Assembly: GCA_900555605.1 (NCBI GenBank)
Contig: USLW01000185.1
Coordinates: 1 to 5,100 of the forward strand
DNA: 5,100 nucleotides
Reading direction: 5' to 3'
From: an uncultured Clostridium sp.
Lineage (GTDB): Bacteria; Bacillota; Clostridia; UBA1212; UBA1255
Below, one piece after another: positions 1 to 5,100 of the stretch (position 1 is its first letter; the number at the start of each line of letters is the position of its first letter). The position numbers were made by a program, and so were the translations under genes. Below the pieces are notes generated by a model, which was not told where the DNA came from, made no database searches, and saw nothing but the letters and a program-made list of their open reading frames with translations.

Positions 1-1341
1 CACCCCGCCACTGCGACGCAAGAAGTGAAAACGGATATCATCCGAATTTTGAATCTGTGCGATCCTTTTGTGATCACCACCGGATTTGACCGTGAAAATT
101 TGTATTTTGAGGTCAGAAAGCCACGGAACAGACAGACGGAGCTGCTCCGCATTTTACGCCGTTATCCGGATAAATGCGGAATCATATACTGCTTGGCGCG
201 AAAAACGGTGGAAGAAATCTGTGCGCTGCTATGCGCACAAGGATACGAGGCGACACGATATCACGCAGGTCTTTCGGACGAGGAACGAAAAGAGAATCAG
301 GAACAATTCGTATATGACCGCAAACGGATTATGGTGGCCACAAACGCATTTGGAATGGGCATTGACAAATCCGACGTATCCTTTGTGATTCATTATAATA
401 TGCCGAAAAATATTGAAAGCTATTATCAGGAGGCGGGTCGGGCGGGCCGGGACGGCAGTCCTGCGGAGTGCATTTTGCTGTACAGCGGCGCGGATGTCCG
501 TACCAATCTGTTTTTAATTGAACAAAACGAATCCAATCCGGATATCCCGGAGCCGGTTCGCTTGGAGATTCAGAAAAAGGAGCGGGAACGTCTGAGGCAG
601 ATGACCTTTTACTGTACCACGGACGGCTGTCTGCGGGCGTTTATTCTGCGGTATTTTGGAGAAAGGGCGCAGCATTCCTGCGGAAACTGCTCTAATTGTC
701 TGTCAGATTTTGAAACTGTGGATATCACCACCCAGGCGCAGATGATCTTCTCCTGTATTGTACGCCTGAAGCAGAATTTCGGCAGTAAAATGGTGATTGA
801 CGTGCTGCGGGGAAGTCGGAACGAACGCCTTCTGCGGTTTCATTTTGATCGGCTGTCCACTTATGGGCTCATGGCAGAGGTTTCGGAACGAAGTCTGCGG
901 GATATGATTGCCTTCCTGACAGCAGAGCATTATCTTGAAACGGATGACGGCACATATCCTGTGCTCCGTCTGACGGAAAAATGCAGGGCCGTGCTGAAAG
1001 GAGATGCACGGGTTACTATGAAATGCCTGAAGGAATTGCCTGAGAAAAAGGCGTCTTATGACGGAATACAATCCCGGAGAGAGGCGAAAGAAGAAACAGA
1101 GGAAGCACTGTTTACGCGGCTGAAGGCAGTGCGCAGGCAGCTTGCGGACAGTCTCGGCGTACCGGCATTTGTGGTGTTTACCGATGCGGCGCTGCGGGAT
1201 ATGAGCCGGAAACAGCCGCGTACTATGGAGGCATTTTTAGAGGTGTCCGGCGTGGGTGCGGCAAAGCAGAAACGATTCGGGGCGGTTTTTGTCGGTGCCA
1301 TCCGCACTTATCTGCAGGAGCAGATCTCAAAAGGCGGCTGA
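1..1341 (+). CDS. recQ: RecQ family ATP-dependent DNA helicase, 5'-truncated by window edge
   Basis: A 3'-5' superfamily 2 DNA helicase of the RecQ family, which acts in recombination repair and stalled-fork processing. The reading frame is open from base 1 and encodes 446 residues before TGA at 1339-1341; a full RecQ is about 600, so motifs 0, I, Ia and the DEAH box lie upstream. The GTG at 25 is internal, not a start. Visible in order, numbered from the first codon: a motif III-like TATQEV at 4-9, GFDRENLYFEV near 28-38, motif IV GIIYC near 60, motif V ATNAFGMGIDKSDV near 113-126, and motif VI QEAGRAGRDG near 143-152. The zinc-binding cysteines are C210, C227, C230 and C233 (CLRAFILRYFGE...CGNCSNC). 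A winged-helix RQC region follows at about 240-335 and an HRDC domain at about 365-440. All parts downstream of motif III look intact. It converges on the next gene. Confidence 0.96.
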   Translation, partial: HPATATQEVKTDIIRILNLCDPFVITTGFDRENLYFEVRKPRNRQTELLRILRRYPDKCGIIYCLARKTVEEICALLCAQGYEATRYHAGLSDEERKENQEQFVYDRKRIMVATNAFGMGIDKSDVSFVIHYNMPKNIESYYQEAGRAGRDGSPAECILLYSGADVRTNLFLIEQNESNPDIPEPVRLEIQKKERERLRQMTFYCTTDGCLRAFILRYFGERAQHSCGNCSNCLSDFETVDITTQAQMIFSCIVRLKQNFGSKMVIDVLRGSRNERLLRFHFDRLSTYGLMAEVSERSLRDMIAFLTAEHYLETDDGTYPVLRLTEKCRAVLKGDARVTMKCLKELPEKKASYDGIQSRREAKEETEEALFTRLKAVRRQLADSLGVPAFVVFTDAALRDMSRKQPRTMEAFLEVSGVGAAKQKRFGAVFVGAIRTYLQEQISKGG

Positions 1342-1372
1342 CAGGGATTCCCGGATCCGCCTTTATAAAGGC
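1329..1372. terminator. Inverted repeats between convergent recQ and GNAT-DUF188 genes; possible weak bidirectional terminator
   Basis: AAAGGCGG at 1330-1337 pairs perfectly with CCGCCTTT at 1357-1364, giving an 8-bp stem with a 19-nt loop that contains the recQ stop codon. On the minus strand the stem ends in TTTT, which would suit the end of the convergent fusion gene, although that gene's stop lies beyond the stem at 1388-1390. A second perfect palindrome, GCCTTTATAAAGGC at 1359-1372, shares the right arm, so the two hairpins exclude each other. Neither is followed by a long T tract, so terminator function is inferred from the convergent layout rather than shown. Confidence 0.35.
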
Positions 1373-1387
1373 AGGGGAGAGATGGCA

Positions 1388-2374
1388 CTATTGTCCCGGT
1401 CCGCCCCGTTTTTCTTCAAGCAGGGCGCGGAGCGCCTTTCGAAATGCCGCATCCTGTGCAGGCGTACGTTTCGCCGGTCCCTTCAGCCTGCCGCCTGCGG
1501 CGCGGATTTTTTTAGCCATATAGCGGGACTCCAATAAACTGTCGATATTGGAATTGTTGTAAATCATGCCATTCTGGCTGATGGGGACGGCGCCGCGGGC
1601 TAAACACATGGCAGCTAATCCATAATCCTGCGTGACAACGATGTCACCGGAGCGGATCAGATTAACAAGCTTGAAATCTGCACTGTCCGCACCTTTATCT
1701 ACTGTGATGGTAACCGCTCCCTTTTTTTTGAAAACATGGGAGGTATCGCAGAAAATAATACAGACATAGCCGTATGTCCGTGCCGTACAGATGGCTTCGT
1801 CAACTACGGGGCAGCCATCTGCATCAATCAGAATTCGGACTTCCGGATTCTGCTGCTCTTTCTCCTGCCGCCTGATGCAGTAAACGTCATGGGGCATATG
1901 GATTCCGTAATAATATTTTATAAGACTGCCGACCTTCTCCATGCCGTTGCGCAGCGCGACCCTTTTTGAGGCGGAATTAGTATCCCGGATAATAGAATAC
2001 ACCGCATCAAACCCCAATTTTTCAAAGGCGTACTTTTTACATCCCATGGCGGCTTCTGTCGCATAGCCCTGATGCCAGTACGCCTTTTGGAAAAGGTAGC
2101 CGATCTCCGGAACCTGCCGGCCGTTCCAATCCTGATAGGTAATTCCGGCCTGGCCGATCAGTCTGCCGGAATCTTTATGAAGGACTGCCCAGAGGCCGAA
2201 GCCGTCTTGCTGATAGCGCATCAGCTGCCGGTTCAGCCAATCATGCACTTCTGCGTCTGAAAATGCATGTTCATAAGCATACATCACTTCTGCGTCCTGC
2301 AGAATCATACACAACGCATGGTAATCCTCCTGCGTCAGACTACGCAGCTGCAGCCGCTCTGTTTCCAAGATCAT
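1388..2374 (-). CDS. Fusion protein: GNAT N-acetyltransferase + YaiI/YqxD (DUF188) domain
   Basis: A single 328-residue reading frame holds two domains. Residues 1-168 are a GNAT acetyltransferase of the RimJ/RimL-like (Acetyltransf_3) type, which would transfer acetyl from acetyl-CoA to an amine. It opens with the typical ETERLQLRSLTQEDY, has the acetyl-CoA loop HQGYATEA at 101-108, and has NSASKRVALRNGMEKVG near 133-149. A polar linker (about 171-178) leads to a full-length DUF188 domain at 179-322, with IDADGCPVVDEA at 183-194, DKGADSAD at 226-233, GDIVVTQDYGLAA at 243-255 and GPAKRTPAQD near 299-308. DUF188 is generally placed among PIN-like folds; its function is not established, and its acidic residues (D184, D186, D230, D233, D250) could bind metal. 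The ATG is supported by GGAGGT nine bases upstream. The linker has no start codon that could launch a separate DUF188 protein. The acetyl acceptor cannot be predicted. Confidence 0.93.
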   Translation of the reverse strand: MILETERLQLRSLTQEDYHALCMILQDAEVMYAYEHAFSDAEVHDWLNRQLMRYQQDGFGLWAVLHKDSGRLIGQAGITYQDWNGRQVPEIGYLFQKAYWHQGYATEAAMGCKKYAFEKLGFDAVYSIIRDTNSASKRVALRNGMEKVGSLIKYYYGIHMPHDVYCIRRQEKEQQNPEVRILIDADGCPVVDEAICTARTYGYVCIIFCDTSHVFKKKGAVTITVDKGADSADFKLVNLIRSGDIVVTQDYGLAAMCLARGAVPISQNGMIYNNSNIDSLLESRYMAKKIRAAGGRLKGPAKRTPAQDAAFRKALRALLEEKRGGPGQ

Positions 2375-2383
2375 AGCGAACGG

Positions 2384-2389
2384 ACCTCC
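2384..2389 (-). promoter_or_regulatory. Ribosome binding site of the GNAT-DUF188 gene
   Basis: GGAGGT on the minus strand lies nine bases upstream of the ATG at 2374. It is a near-perfect Shine-Dalgarno match and fixes that start. Confidence 0.85.
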
Positions 2390-2392
2390 GAT

Positions 2393-2448
2393 GAATTTAC
2401 CAAATGAATTTACAAGTGAATTTACTCTGGGAATTTACTTGAATTTAT
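2393..2448. repeat. Five spaced direct copies of GAATTTAC
   Basis: The octamer GAATTTAC occurs at 2393-2400, 2406-2413, 2418-2425 and 2431-2438, with a fifth copy, GAATTTAT, at 2441-2448. Start-to-start spacing is 13, 12, 13 and 10 bases. The first two copies share a longer unit, ATGAATTTACMA; the sequence between later copies differs, so this is not a simple microsatellite. The array lies between the minus-strand -10 box and the ribosome binding site of the GNAT-DUF188 gene, so it would be transcribed as AU-rich GUAAAUUC units in that gene's leader. It lies upstream of the transporter promoter. It may be a protein binding array, an RNA element, or the product of slippage. Confidence 0.8.
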
Positions 2449-2477
2449 ATTGTATCCGGGCCTGCAGATAATGTCAA
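2449..2477 (-). promoter_or_regulatory. Sigma-A promoter for the GNAT-DUF188 gene
   Basis: Read on the minus strand, a perfect -35 TTGACA (2477-2472) is followed after exactly 17 bases by the -10 TACAAT (2454-2449), five of six matches to TATAAT. Transcription would begin near 2442, giving a leader of about 68 nt filled by the GAATTTAC repeats. This is a strong housekeeping-type promoter by sequence; the start site is inferred from spacing. Confidence 0.8.
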
Positions 2478-2485
2478 ATGGACCG

Positions 2486-2514
2486 TTGCATATTGACAAC
2501 CTCCGTGATATAAT
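2486..2514 (+). promoter_or_regulatory. Extended -10 sigma-A promoter for the amino-acid transporter operon
   Basis: A perfect TATAAT at 2509-2514 is preceded by TGA at 2506-2508, forming an extended -10 (TGnTATAAT). Seventeen bases upstream of TATAAT lies TTGCAT (2486-2491), a weak -35 with three of six matches. A perfect TTGACA at 2493-2498 is only 10 bases from the -10, too close to act with it. Transcription should start near 2521, about 30 nt before the lipoprotein ATG. The -35 is only 8 bases from that of the divergent promoter, so the two polymerase sites must overlap. Confidence 0.75.
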
Positions 2515-2537
2515 CCGAATGTTTAACACAATCATGA

Positions 2538-2544
2538 AAGGGAG
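2538..2544 (+). promoter_or_regulatory. Ribosome binding site of the solute-binding lipoprotein gene
   Basis: AAGGGAG ends eight bases before the ATG at 2553, a good Shine-Dalgarno match at normal spacing. It supports this start, which also gives a proper lipoprotein signal peptide. Confidence 0.8.
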
Positions 2545-2552
2545 CAGTTTAT

Positions 2553-3401
2553 ATGAAGAAAAGATTTCAGTTTATAGCGATGGCGCTGCTGCTTTGTATG
2601 GTTTTGGCAGCCGCTGCATGTTCCTCCGCGGCTGACCAGCAAAGCGTGGAGGCAATTAAAAAGGCCGGGAAGATTACGATGTATACCAACGCGCAGTTTC
2701 CGCCTTTTGAGTACTTAGGTTCGGATAACAAGCCCGCCGGTGTCGATGTGGACATTGCAAAAGCAATTGCCGAAGAATTAGGCGTTGAATTAGAGGTAAA
2801 GGACGTTAATTTCGATACGATCATCGGATCGATCCAGTCCGGAAAGGGCTCCATGGGAATTGCCGGCATTACCGTAACCGACGAACGGAAGGAATCTGTG
2901 GATTTTTCCATTGAATATACGACCAGCCGCCAGTACATTATTATTCCGGCGGACGCTCAGGTTCAGAAGCTGGAGGATATGGCAGGCATGCGGATCGGCG
3001 TGCAGCTGGGAACCACCGGCGACTTTATCATGTCTGATGAGGTGAATGGCTATAAGGATGACAATGATCAGCCGGTAAAGGGCGTCATTCAGGATACGGG
3101 CGCAAGCGTAACGCAGTATCCTTCCGCGTTAGAGGCTGCGATGGCGCTGAAATCCGGTAAGCTGGACGCGGTGGTGATTGATAAGCTGCCTGCTGAAATT
3201 ATCGTAGCGAATCAGGACGGATTGAAAACGCTGGAACTGAAGTACGCGGACGGCAGTACTACGGAAGAATCCTATGCCATCTGCGTGGCAAAAGGAAACG
3301 ACTCCCTGCTGGAGGTTGTTAACCGCGTTCTGCAGAGACTGATTGCAGACGGAAAAATAGATGAATTTATTATTCAACATACAGGTGCGGCTTCACAGTA
3401 A
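2553..3401 (+). CDS. Amino-acid ABC transporter substrate-binding lipoprotein (SBP family 3)
   Basis: A 282-residue extracytoplasmic receptor that delivers a ligand to the permease encoded downstream. Residues 1-22 form a lipoprotein signal peptide: positive MKKR, a hydrophobic core, then AAA before C23, which would be lipidated and anchor the protein to the outer face of the membrane. Residues 40-275 are a family 3 solute-binding domain (SBP_bac_3): YTNAQFPPFEYL at 44-55, GVDVDIAKAIAEELGV at 63-78, GITVTDERKESVDFS at 105-119, GVQLGTTGD at 149-157 and LDAVVIDKLPAE at 204-215. By alignment in mind with GlnH, T107 and R112 would hold the ligand carboxylate and D210 the amino group, pointing to an alpha-amino acid or a derivative with those groups free. 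The side-chain specificity cannot be read. It is first in the operon and followed by a hairpin terminator, as often seen where receptor is made in excess. Confidence 0.95.
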   Translation: MKKRFQFIAMALLLCMVLAAAACSSAADQQSVEAIKKAGKITMYTNAQFPPFEYLGSDNKPAGVDVDIAKAIAEELGVELEVKDVNFDTIIGSIQSGKGSMGIAGITVTDERKESVDFSIEYTTSRQYIIIPADAQVQKLEDMAGMRIGVQLGTTGDFIMSDEVNGYKDDNDQPVKGVIQDTGASVTQYPSALEAAMALKSGKLDAVVIDKLPAEIIVANQDGLKTLELKYADGSTTEESYAICVAKGNDSLLEVVNRVLQRLIADGKIDEFIIQHTGAASQ

Positions 3402-3436
3402 TCCGTGATTACTGGCTGAGCTTCTGAAAGGCTGAA

Positions 3437-3471
3437 AAGGGGCGTCGGTTTATACGCCCCTTCGTTATTTT
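3437..3471 (+). terminator. Intercistronic hairpin terminator/attenuator between receptor and permease genes
   Basis: AAGGGGCGT (3437-3445) and ACGCCCCTT (3454-3462) form a perfect 9-bp GC-rich stem with an 8-nt loop, followed by a broken T tract (CGTTATTTT, 3463-3471). No promoter-like sequence was noticed between it and the permease gene, so it most likely terminates or stalls part of the transcripts, or protects the 3' end of the receptor message, rather than ending the operon. Confidence 0.75.
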
Positions 3472-3477
3472 AATTGC

Positions 3478-3484
3478 GGAAGGA
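3478..3484 (+). promoter_or_regulatory. Ribosome binding site deciding the permease start
   Basis: GGAAGGA lies eight bases upstream of the ATG at 3493, but only two bases from the in-frame TTG at 3487. Spacing therefore favours the ATG. Confidence 0.75.
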
Positions 3485-3492
3485 CGTTGCGC

Positions 3493-4194
3493 ATGGCAGA
3501 TCTTTGGGATCAGTTCTGTTCATTATTTGAAAAAACCTTTATCCGGGACGACCGGTATCTGTTATTTTTAGAGGGTTTGGGAAATACGCTTCTGATCGCT
3601 GTATCAGCGACGCTGATCGGGGTGCTGATCGGTCTGGTTGTGGCAGTTGTGAAGGTATGGCATCAACAGACAGGCAGGGGCAGGCTTCTAAACGGCATCA
3701 TGGAGTTTTATACGACGATAATCCGCGGCACGCCGGTGGTGGTGCAGCTGCTGATTACTTATAATGTTATTTTTGCTTTTTCCGATAAAGCGGTATTGAT
3801 CGGAATTTTTGCCTTCAGCATTAATTCCGGCGCATATGTTTCAGAGATTATACGAGCGGGAATCAACGCGGTTGACAGAGGACAGCTGGAGGCGGGACGT
3901 TCTCTCGGCCTATCCCAAAGTACGGCTATGATACATATCGTGCTGCCCCAAGCACTGAAAAATGTACTGCCTGCCCTCGGCAATGAGTTTATTGCAATTT
4001 TGAAAGAAACCTCGGTAATCGGTTATCTGGGGGTAAGAGATTTAACAAGAGCAGGGGAGCTTGTCAGAAGCCGGACTGCGGATGCATACTTCTCCCTGAT
4101 TTCTGTGGCGCTGATCTACCTGCTGCTGGTGCTGGGCCTTTCCGCGTTGTTTAAAAAGCTGGAAAGGAGGCTGGCGAAGAGTGATCGTCGTTAA
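3493..4194 (+). CDS. Amino-acid ABC transporter permease (HisM/GlnP family)
   Basis: A 233-residue integral membrane protein forming the translocation channel, probably as a homodimer since no second permease gene is present. ATG 3493 is preferred over TTG 3487 because of ribosome-site spacing. About five hydrophobic spans are visible: residues 30-54, 78-98, 99-121, 158-178 and 200-222. The family marks are [16 protein letters not shown] near 28-43, [10 protein letters not shown] at 78-87, [16 protein letters not shown] at 109-124 and the cytoplasmic EAA loop [21 protein letters not shown] beginning at E133, which docks with the ATPase. The loop between RGTPVVVQ and SINSGAY is shorter than in many relatives, with no gap in the frame. 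Arginine codons include many AGA, AGG and CGG, unlike the next gene. The 3' end overlaps the ATPase gene by 14 nt. Confidence 0.95.
   Translation: MADLWDQFCSLFEKTFIRDDRYLLFLEGLGNTLLIAVSATLIGVLIGLVVAVVKVWHQQTGRGRLLNGIMEFYTTIIRGTPVVVQLLITYNVIFAFSDKAVLIGIFAFSINSGAYVSEIIRAGINAVDRGQLEAGRSLGLSQSTAMIHIVLPQALKNVLPALGNEFIAILKETSVIGYLGVRDLTRAGELVRSRTADAYFSLISVALIYLLLVLGLSALFKKLERRLAKSDRR
4163..4170 (+). promoter_or_regulatory. Ribosome binding site deciding the GTG start of the ATPase
   Basis: AAAGGAGG inside the permease 3' end lies ten bases before GTG 4181. It supports a GTG start overlapping the permease stop and translation coupled to it. Confidence 0.8.
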
Positions 4195-4897
4195 GGACTT
4201 AAAAAAGAACTATAACGGTCTGGATGTGCTCAAGGGCATTGACCTGACCATCAATAAGGGCGATGTTGTCTGCCTGGTTGGGCCTTCCGGCTGCGGCAAG
4301 TCCACTTTTCTGCGCTGCCTGACCCGCCTGGAAGAACCGGACGGCGGCACGGTTATGCTGGACGGCAAAGAGATCACCGAACGCGACATTGATGCCACCC
4401 GCGCCCAGATGGGCATGGTGTTCCAGCATTTTAACCTGTTTCCGCACAAGACGATTCTGGAGAACATGATCCTTGCGCCCGTTGAGGTTAAAAAGATCCC
4501 GGCCGAGCAGGCCAAGGCCAAGGCAATGCAGCTTCTTGAGCGTGTCGGTCTTGCCGACCGAGCAGATGCTTACCCCATCCAGCTCTCCGGCGGCCAGAAG
4601 CAGCGTATAGCCATCGTGCGCGCGCTGTGCATGGAGCCTGACGTTATGCTGTTTGACGAGCCGACGAGTGCACTCGACCCCGAAATGGTCGGCGAGGTTC
4701 TCGACGTTATGAAGGAACTTGCCAACGAGGGCATGACGATGGTCGTCGTTACCCACGAGATGGGCTTTGCCCGTGAGGTCGGCAACCGTGTGCTGTTCAT
4801 GGCCGACGGTAAGCTCGTTGAAGAAGGCACGCCCGAGGATATCTTCGAAAATCCTCAGAGCGAGCGTTTGCAGGACTTCCTGTCCAAGGTGCTTTGA
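4181..4897 (+). CDS. Amino-acid ABC transporter ATP-binding protein (GlnQ/HisP type)
   Basis: The 238-residue cytoplasmic ATPase that dimerises under the permease and drives import. The complete nucleotide-binding domain is visible: Walker [10 protein letters not shown] at 34-42, Q-loop [11 protein letters not shown] with Q82, signature LSGGQKQR at 135-142, Walker B VMLFDEP at 155-161 with D-loop SALDPE, and the switch histidine in [10 protein letters not shown] (H192). The length is typical for polar amino-acid importers. GTG is the start, supported by AAAGGAGG upstream. The coding sequence is richer in GC than the permease (75 of 120 bases at 4261-4380 against 57 of 120 at 3961-4080, hand count) and uses almost only GGC/GGT for glycine and CGC/CGT for arginine, a clear change from the two genes before it. 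Only one base separates its stop from the next ATG. The transported substrate cannot be read from the ATPase. Confidence 0.97.
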   Translation: MIVVKDLKKNYNGLDVLKGIDLTINKGDVVCLVGPSGCGKSTFLRCLTRLEEPDGGTVMLDGKEITERDIDATRAQMGMVFQHFNLFPHKTILENMILAPVEVKKIPAEQAKAKAMQLLERVGLADRADAYPIQLSGGQKQRIAIVRALCMEPDVMLFDEPTSALDPEMVGEVLDVMKELANEGMTMVVVTHEMGFAREVGNRVLFMADGKLVEEGTPEDIFENPQSERLQDFLSKVL

Positions 4898-4898
4898 T

Positions 4899-5100
4899 AT
4901 GAATAAAACAGAACTAAAAAATGCCTCCATAGATTCAATCGAGTCTATGGCGGACTTCTACGAAAAAACAGCAGATGAGATATGGGAGAACCCCGAGCTT
5001 TCGCTCAAGGAGTATAAGGCCGCGGCGCTTTACTGCCGCATCCTGCGCGAGCACGGCTTCGATGTGCGCGAAAAGCTCTGCGGCATAGACACCGCGTTCT
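4899..5100 (+). CDS. M20-family amidohydrolase (AbgB-like), N-terminal part, cut by window end
   Basis: The first 67 codons of a gene running off the window. The sequence ADEIWENPELSLKEYKAAA (about 25-43), then LREHGFDV (49-56) and CGIDTAF (61-67), matches the N-terminal pattern of M20 peptidase/amidohydrolases, closest in feel to the aminobenzoyl-glutamate hydrolase (AbgB) and IAA-amino-acid hydrolase group. These metal-dependent enzymes cleave an amide bond to an amino acid in the cytoplasm. The metal-binding and catalytic residues are beyond the window, so activity cannot be checked. The ATG sits one base after the ATPase stop, with weak AAGG eight bases upstream (4886-4889), implying coupled translation. 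Its place suggests that it hydrolyses what the transporter brings in; that is inference. Confidence 0.82.
   Translation, partial: MNKTELKNASIDSIESMADFYEKTADEIWENPELSLKEYKAAALYCRILREHGFDVREKLCGIDTAF

Noticed and set aside
25..27. GTG as a start for recQ
   Set aside because: The frame is open upstream to base 1 and encodes helicase motif III residues before it, so it is an internal valine codon.
703..1071. Minus-strand open frame within recQ
   Set aside because: It is opposite the zinc, RQC and linker part of a clearly real RecQ frame. Its product has no recognisable motif.
1256..1537. Plus-strand open frame spanning the recQ end and the 3' end of the fusion gene
   Set aside because: It overlaps the HRDC codons in another frame and the antisense of DUF188, and its product is low-complexity arginine/serine/cysteine-rich sequence without a family match.
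2450..2552. Small open frame or leader peptide before the receptor gene
   Set aside because: The plus-strand frame from 2450 starts upstream of the inferred transcription start and runs out of frame into the receptor gene; it has no ribosome site.
2375..2552. Riboswitch or T-box in the divergent region
   Set aside because: The plus-strand leader is only about 30 nt, too short for such elements, and the minus leader consists of the AU-rich repeats without a stable stem.
2567..2938. Minus-strand open frame opposite the receptor gene
   Set aside because: It is a shadow of the SBP family 3 coding sequence with no domain of its own.
3487..3489. TTG as the permease start
   Set aside because: Only two bases separate it from the GGAAGGA ribosome site, while ATG 3493 has eight-base spacing.
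4199..4930. Long minus-strand open frame (243 codons) opposite the ATPase gene
   Set aside because: It mirrors the ATPase, whose plus-strand product has every ABC motif intact. The antisense frame results from the GC-rich codon pattern and shows no recognisable domain.

Overview
The window reads as chromosomal DNA from a low-to-mid GC Bacillota, most likely a gut-type Clostridia member. The reasons are strong AGGAGG-like ribosome binding sites, canonical sigma-A promoters, a three-gene amino-acid ABC operon with a lipoprotein receptor, and a RecQ with a C-terminal HRDC domain. Genus cannot be read from this sequence. No RNA gene, CRISPR array, insertion sequence or phage gene is visible.

Layout. 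Positions 1-1341 (+) hold the last three quarters or so of a RecQ DNA helicase whose start lies upstream of the window. A 46-bp gap with inverted repeats follows. Then comes a convergent gene at 1388-2374 (-) encoding one 328-residue protein: an N-terminal GNAT acetyltransferase joined to a complete C-terminal YaiI/YqxD (DUF188, UPF0178) domain. The 178-bp region 2375-2552 is a divergent control region. It carries back-to-back promoters for the fusion gene (-) and the transporter operon (+), plus five spaced copies of GAATTTAC in the presumed leader of the fusion gene. From 2553 to the end of the window (+) lies an operon: family 3 solute-binding lipoprotein (2553-3401), an intercistronic hairpin terminator or attenuator (3437-3471), HisM/GlnP-type permease (3493-4194), GlnQ/HisP-type ATPase (4181-4897, overlapping the permease by 14 nt), and the first 67 codons of an M20-family amidohydrolase (from 4899, one base after the ATPase stop).

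How they work together. The receptor captures a polar amino acid or small derivative outside the membrane, the permease dimer moves it in, and the ATPase powers transport. The tightly coupled amidohydrolase suggests that the imported substrate is an N-acylated or amide-linked amino acid that is hydrolysed inside the cell. The hairpin after the receptor gene probably lets receptor be made in excess over the membrane parts.

The points most worth a second look are the GNAT-DUF188 fusion, the GAATTTAC repeat array, and a sharp change in base composition and codon choice at the permease/ATPase boundary. Nothing here amounts to a clearly new multi-gene system; most of the window is ordinary housekeeping and transport.
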